From assembly GCF_030164465.1 (NCBI RefSeq), contig NZ_JASNJE010000039.1, forward strand, positions 1 to 36,125: 36,125 bases of DNA, given 5' to 3'. Shown one piece after another: positions 32,976 to 36,125 of the stretch. Both the position numbers and the translations under genes were made by a program. The first letter of the stretch is position 1; every line of letters begins with the position of its first letter. Source of the DNA: Sedimentitalea xiamensis (GTDB lineage Bacteria; Pseudomonadota; Alphaproteobacteria; Rhodobacterales; Rhodobacteraceae). The notes under the pieces were generated by a model. It saw nothing but the letters and a program-made list of their open reading frames with translations. It was not told the origin of the DNA and searched no databases.

Positions 32976-33253
32976 TCACTCGTCGTCGAGCTCTTTTGCC
33001 AAGCGCTGTATCCGCTGGGAAGGTCCCTTGTAGGTTACCTTGCCCCGCAAGAGCATGCCGTTTTCACGGGAGAGTGCAGCGCGAGTGATGCCGCCGTCTG
33101 CAAGGCGCGCTTCATCCTTGGCACGCGCTTCGGCTTTTTCAGCCGCGCGCTCACGAGATGAAAAACATCCGGGGTCATCACACATAGCCTGACCGTATCA
33201 GATTGCCGCGCAGCCGCATAGATGGCGGAAACCATGGGATCCGGAACCGCCAT
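32976..33253 (-). pseudogene. Possible frameshifted small gene
   Basis: Two overlapping minus-strand frames look like parts of one protein. The first begins MAVPDPMVSAIYAAARQSDT at 33253 and is plausible up to VMTPDVF; the second frame carries a charged helical end (RERAAEKAEARAKDEARL... YKGPSQRIQRLAKELDDE) to 32976. The switch point coincides with a run of five T (A on the coding strand read differently) near 33160-33170, a usual place for a one-base slip. The joined product would be about 90 residues. No family is recognised. The second frame alone (33185 start) could also be a short intact gene of 69 residues. Confidence 0.3.
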
Positions 33254-33370
33254 TGCATTATGCGTCGAGACGCGGACGCAAAACGCTTGAGAGCGACCAG
33301 TCGATCAAGTCATATGGCCGAAAACGGAAATCGCCTCTTTCAGAGAGGCCAAGAATAATCGGCGGCAGCG

Positions 33371-34254
33371 ATGGCAATCAAGAAAAGCGACATTTACCGG
33401 TCACTCTGGGACAGCTGCGACCAGCTCCGCGGCGGCATGGATGCCTCCCTCTACAAGGACTACATCCTCACGCTCCTCTTCCTGAAGTATGTGTCTGATC
33501 GGGTCGGGAAGCCGGACGCGCTCATCGAGGTTCCGGAGGGATGCTCATTCGCAGACATCCGGAAGCTGCGCGGCACCAAGGACATCGGCGAGAAGATCGA
33601 CATCGCCATCGCCGGGATTGCCGAGGCCAACGACCTGAAGAATGTCATCGACCGCGCATACTTCAACGATACCGAAAAGTTCGGCCGCGGGGCCAAGATG
33701 GTCACGACCCTCACCGCGCTGATCAACATCTTCAGTCGGGACGAGCTCAACTTCAGCCGCAACCGGGCCGACGGCGACGACATCCTTGGCGACGCCTACG
33801 AATACCTGATGCGGAACTTCGCGACGGAGTCCGGTAAGAGCAAAGGCCAGTTCTATACCCCCGCCGAGGTCTCCCGAGTGGTCGCCGCCGTCGCGGGTGT
33901 GAACCGCGCGGACAGCCCACAGCAGACCGTCTATGATCCGACATGCGGGTCAGGCTCACTGCTTCTCAAGGCTGCCGATGCAGCGGTTGTCCCACTGACC
34001 ATCTACGGGCAGGAGTTCGACATCACGACCCGCGGCCTCGCGAAGATGAACATGATCATGCACGGGCGAGAGGACGCAGACATCGCCCAGGGAGATGTCA
34101 TCGGGGAGCCCCAGTTCACTGACCCCAAAGACGAGACAAAGCTCCAGAGCTTCGACTTCGTCGTCGCCAAACCCTTCCTGAAATCGCCGAGAAGATCGGC
34201 GGCTTGGAGGCGAAGGTGGCTGACCATCTCGCCGCAATGGGCATTTCAGAATGA
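33371..34254 (+). pseudogene. hsdM: Type I restriction methyltransferase subunit HsdM, internal deletion
   Basis: The first 265 residues are a normal HsdM start: N-terminal helical domain (SLWDSCDQLRGGMDASLYKDYILTLLFLKYVSD split), KSKGQFYTPAEVSRVV, SAM-binding VYDPTCGSGSLLLKA. At the catalytic NPPF site the sequence reads FVVAKPFLKSP and leaves the family. In another frame the true HsdM C-terminus is readable from about 34177 (PEIAEKIGGLEAKVADHL... MGISE) to the stop at 34252-34254, which overlaps hsdS by four bases. So roughly 200 or more central residues are deleted, with a frame change at about 34167-34177. The methyltransferase should be dead. Confidence 0.85.
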
Positions 34255-35498
34255 GTATGCCGGGTGATCTCCTTTCGCGATGGCACATCGGCCGAATACA
34301 TCCTGCCCCAACGGAAGAGCCTCAGGATTGGACCCTGGAAAGACTTTGCGATCTCGCAAAGCTTGAAAGCGGCCATACCCCAAGTCGCAATCGGCCCGAA
34401 TACTGGGATGGCCAAATCCCATGGCTCTCACTTCACGACTCAAAGCTCATCGAGGGTAAGACGCTCTTCGACACGAGGATGACGATCTCAGCTCTGGGTC
34501 TGGCGAACTCTTCGGCTCGGCTTTTGCCGAAGGGGACAGTCGCGTTATCGCGAACGGCAACAATCGGTAAGGTTGCCGTTTTGGGACGCGAGATGGCGAC
34601 CAGCCAGGATTTCGCCTGCTATGTGTGCGGTCCAAGACTATTGAACGCGTATCTCGCTCATCTCTTCAGGGCCATGGAACCTGAGTGGCAGCGCTTGATG
34701 GCCGGCAGCACGCACAACACGATCTACATGCCGACTTTTGAGAACATGCAGATACTGGTGCCGCCAATGGCGGAACAGGAAGCCATCGCCGAGGCGCTTT
34801 CGGATGCGGATGCGCTGATCGAGGGGCTGGAGCGGCTGATCGACAAGAAACGGCTCATCAAGCAGGGCGCGATGCAGGACCTCCTGACCGCCAAGCGCCG
34901 CCTTCCGGGGTTCTCGGGGGAATGGTCGACTTTGAGTCTAAACGATCTACTCCTGCGAGCCACTGGCGGCGGAACGCCGAGTAGAACCATTGCAGAATAC
35001 TGGGATGGGAACATTCCGTGGATGACGGTGAAGGACTTTACCGTCGGATCCAGACATGGCACCTTAGAATCCATAACCGAACAGGGATTGAAAAATAGCG
35101 CTTCGGCGAGCATCCCGGCTGGGACGCTGATCCTCTGCACCAGAATGGCTGTTGGCAAGACAACCATCATGAATGTCGATGTAGCGATCAACCAAGACCT
35201 CAAAGCACTTTTCTTCATCGATGAATGTATTCCCCGATTCTATCAGTTGATGTTCGAACTACGTCAGCGCGAGATTGAGGAAAGTGCCGGTGGAAGCACT
35301 GTAAAGGGTATTTCGTTGAAGGACATTCGAGCCATCGAGATGCCGAAACCCTGCAAGGATGAGCAAATGAAACTTGCTCACGTGTTTGACGACATGGATG
35401 CCGAGATCCACGCCCTCGACACCCGCCTCGAAAAGGCGCGGCAGGTGAAGGAGGGCATGATGCAGAACCTTTTGACCGGACGGATCAGGCTGGTCTGA
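34251..35498 (+). CDS. hsdS: Type I specificity subunit HsdS
   Basis: 415 residues with two target-recognition domains. Each begins with the family pattern: WTLERLCDLAKLESGHTPSR..PEYWDGQIPWLS (about 27-60) and WSTLSLNDLLLRATGGGTPSR..AEYWDGNIPWMT (about 225-258). Each is followed by a conserved helix: EQEAIAEALSDADALIEGLERLIDKK (about 175-200) and EQMKLAHVFDDMDAEIHALDTRLEKA (about 370-395). These separate the two recognition halves by a fixed distance. HsdS chooses the DNA target for HsdM and HsdR. The gene seems intact although both partners are broken. The start overlaps the hsdM stop (ATGA). Confidence 0.88.
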   Translation: MSMPGDLLSRWHIGRIHPAPTEEPQDWTLERLCDLAKLESGHTPSRNRPEYWDGQIPWLSLHDSKLIEGKTLFDTRMTISALGLANSSARLLPKGTVALSRTATIGKVAVLGREMATSQDFACYVCGPRLLNAYLAHLFRAMEPEWQRLMAGSTHNTIYMPTFENMQILVPPMAEQEAIAEALSDADALIEGLERLIDKKRLIKQGAMQDLLTAKRRLPGFSGEWSTLSLNDLLLRATGGGTPSRTIAEYWDGNIPWMTVKDFTVGSRHGTLESITEQGLKNSASASIPAGTLILCTRMAVGKTTIMNVDVAINQDLKALFFIDECIPRFYQLMFELRQREIEESAGGSTVKGISLKDIRAIEMPKPCKDEQMKLAHVFDDMDAEIHALDTRLEKARQVKEGMMQNLLTGRIRLV

Positions 35499-35540
35499 CG
35501 ACATTTTTCAACGAGTGATTTCCAGAACGGAGGCAGGGTC

Positions 35541-35963
35541 ATGAGCACGATCGGCGAGGCGGAACGCAGAGCGCAGAACCGGGTGATTGACCTGCTCTCG
35601 GACAAGCAGACCGACGCCCCCGGGGGTCTCGGCTGGCGCTACCTCGGCGACTGGCAGAAGCGCGACGGCAACGCCAATATCGAGGATGAGCTGTTGCGCC
35701 CATGGCTTCTGTCCCGCGGCTACGCGCCGGAGGTCGTTGCTCAAGCCATCACCCTGCTGAAGCGCGAGGCGCGGATGGAGGGCACGAAGCTTTATGAGGC
35801 GAACCAAAGCTTCTACGAGATGCTCCGCTACGGCGTCCCCGTCGCCCCCGGACCGGGCGAGGCCCCGATCACCGTCCGTTTTGTCGACTGGACCGAACCC
35901 GCCGCCAACGACATGGGTGTTGCCGATGAGGTCGCCATCAAAGGCAAGGACCCGAAGTGTTGA
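35541..35963 (+). pseudogene. hsdR: HsdR restriction subunit, truncated by IS insertion
   Basis: Only the first 139-140 residues remain of a protein normally around 1000 residues. Readable HsdR features are AERRAQNRVIDLL, the GWRYLGDW region, a central NIEDELLRPWL and ADEVAIKGKDPK, where the family continues with the nuclease motif. At 35958 the sequence changes into the IS21-type terminus (TGTTGATTTCC), which supplies the last residue and a stop. The nuclease, helicase and remaining parts are absent from the window. Ribosome site ACGGAGG precedes the ATG. Restriction activity from this locus is not expected. Confidence 0.85.
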
Positions 35964-36125
35964 TTTCCGCTGAGAAGTGACCCGGTATTTTCACCGAGAT
36001 TTGGCCCGCCCTTGTTTATGTCTCAGCGGTCATGTTGTGGTCAATGCCGGCGTCTCCTTTCTCGTTTTCTTGGCGGCCTCGGAGCTGGCTTTGTAGCGGT
36101 AGCTGTCGTTGCCGGTTTCCAGAAT
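35958..36125 (-). mobile_element. IS21-family element, istB-side terminus (partial)
   Basis: The element begins with TGTTGATTTCCGCTGAGAAG and contains repeated GACCC/GGCCC blocks, then the end of istB on the minus strand. Its far part is beyond the window. It interrupts hsdR. Its orientation (istA would be to the right) equals that of the element at the left edge. Confidence 0.75.
36030..36125 (-). CDS. istB: IstB helper ATPase, C-terminal end
   Basis: The last 31 codons of a gene entering from the right edge. They read ILETGNDSYRYKASSEAAKK followed by TRKETPALTTT and a stop at 36030-36032. The GDSYRYK-like segment resembles the end of IstB, the ATPase that assists the IS21 transposase IstA. 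The fragment is too short to judge whether the full gene is intact. Confidence 0.7.
   Translation of the reverse strand: MLETGNDSYRYKASSEAAKKTRKETPALTTT

Overview
The window looks like an accessory region from a GC-rich alphaproteobacterium. The plasmid-type genes (DUF2958 protein, solitary ParB-like protein, MobC/relaxase pair, VirD4-type coupling protein) resemble those of Sphingomonadales or Rhodobacterales plasmids and integrative elements, but the sequence does not settle the genus. Both edges lie inside IS21-family insertion sequences in the same (minus) orientation. The left edge carries the istA-side terminus with its internal repeats, and the right edge carries the end of istB, inserted into hsdR. 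No tRNA, rRNA or CRISPR array was recognised.

Layout. (1) 134-3862: transfer-type genes: an H-NS-like small protein, a membrane J-domain protein and a VirD4/TraG coupling protein on the minus strand, then uncharacterised genes. (2) 3919-6487: a low-molecular-weight tyrosine phosphatase homologue and a chain of small plasmid genes, including a DUF2958 protein and one whose C-terminus is a textbook sliding-clamp-binding motif. (3) 6490-9221: a mobilisation module. About 700 bases without genes hold a terminator, a 12-bp inverted repeat (possible oriT element) and a run of nine hairpins, followed by mobC and a relaxase with a His/Asp-rich linker. (4) 9225-12689: a ubiquitin-like conjugation operon (DUF2188, ubiquitin-like protein, E1-like ThiF enzyme, DUF6527) facing a divergent XRE repressor/ImmA protease pair; a 22-base repeated operator-like sequence lies between them. 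(5) 12829-15215: a HipB/HipA toxin-antitoxin pair and an H-NS family protein. (6) 15245-26720: a DNA phosphorothioation locus of the Ssp type. Cysteine desulfurase sspA diverges from a tightly coupled seven-gene operon: sspB (DUF4007), sspC (large ATPase), sspD (PAPS-reductase-like), then a restriction-type module of a phospholipase-D/helicase protein, a 73-residue protein, a DndD-like SMC ATPase and an uncharacterised 146-residue protein. (7) 26816-30220: a large RecB-like nuclease/SF1 helicase, convergent with the Ssp operon. (8) 30659-32380: a solitary ParB-like protein behind a hairpin-rich leader. (9) 32432-33370: a junction region with paired direct repeats that resemble integrase sites. 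(10) 33371-36125: a type I restriction-modification locus in decay: hsdM carries an internal deletion, hsdS is intact and hsdR is cut by the IS.

How it works together. The likely story is a mobile element carrying stacked defence and stability cassettes. The Ssp genes would put sulfur into the DNA backbone and the downstream module would attack unmodified DNA. The ubiquitin-like operon appears to be switched by its XRE/ImmA pair. HipAB would stabilise the element, and the H-NS-like proteins may silence or tune transferred genes. The features that most deserve a second look are the hairpin array upstream of mobC, the extra small gene closing the Ssp operon, and the ubiquitin-like protein that lacks a terminal diglycine.
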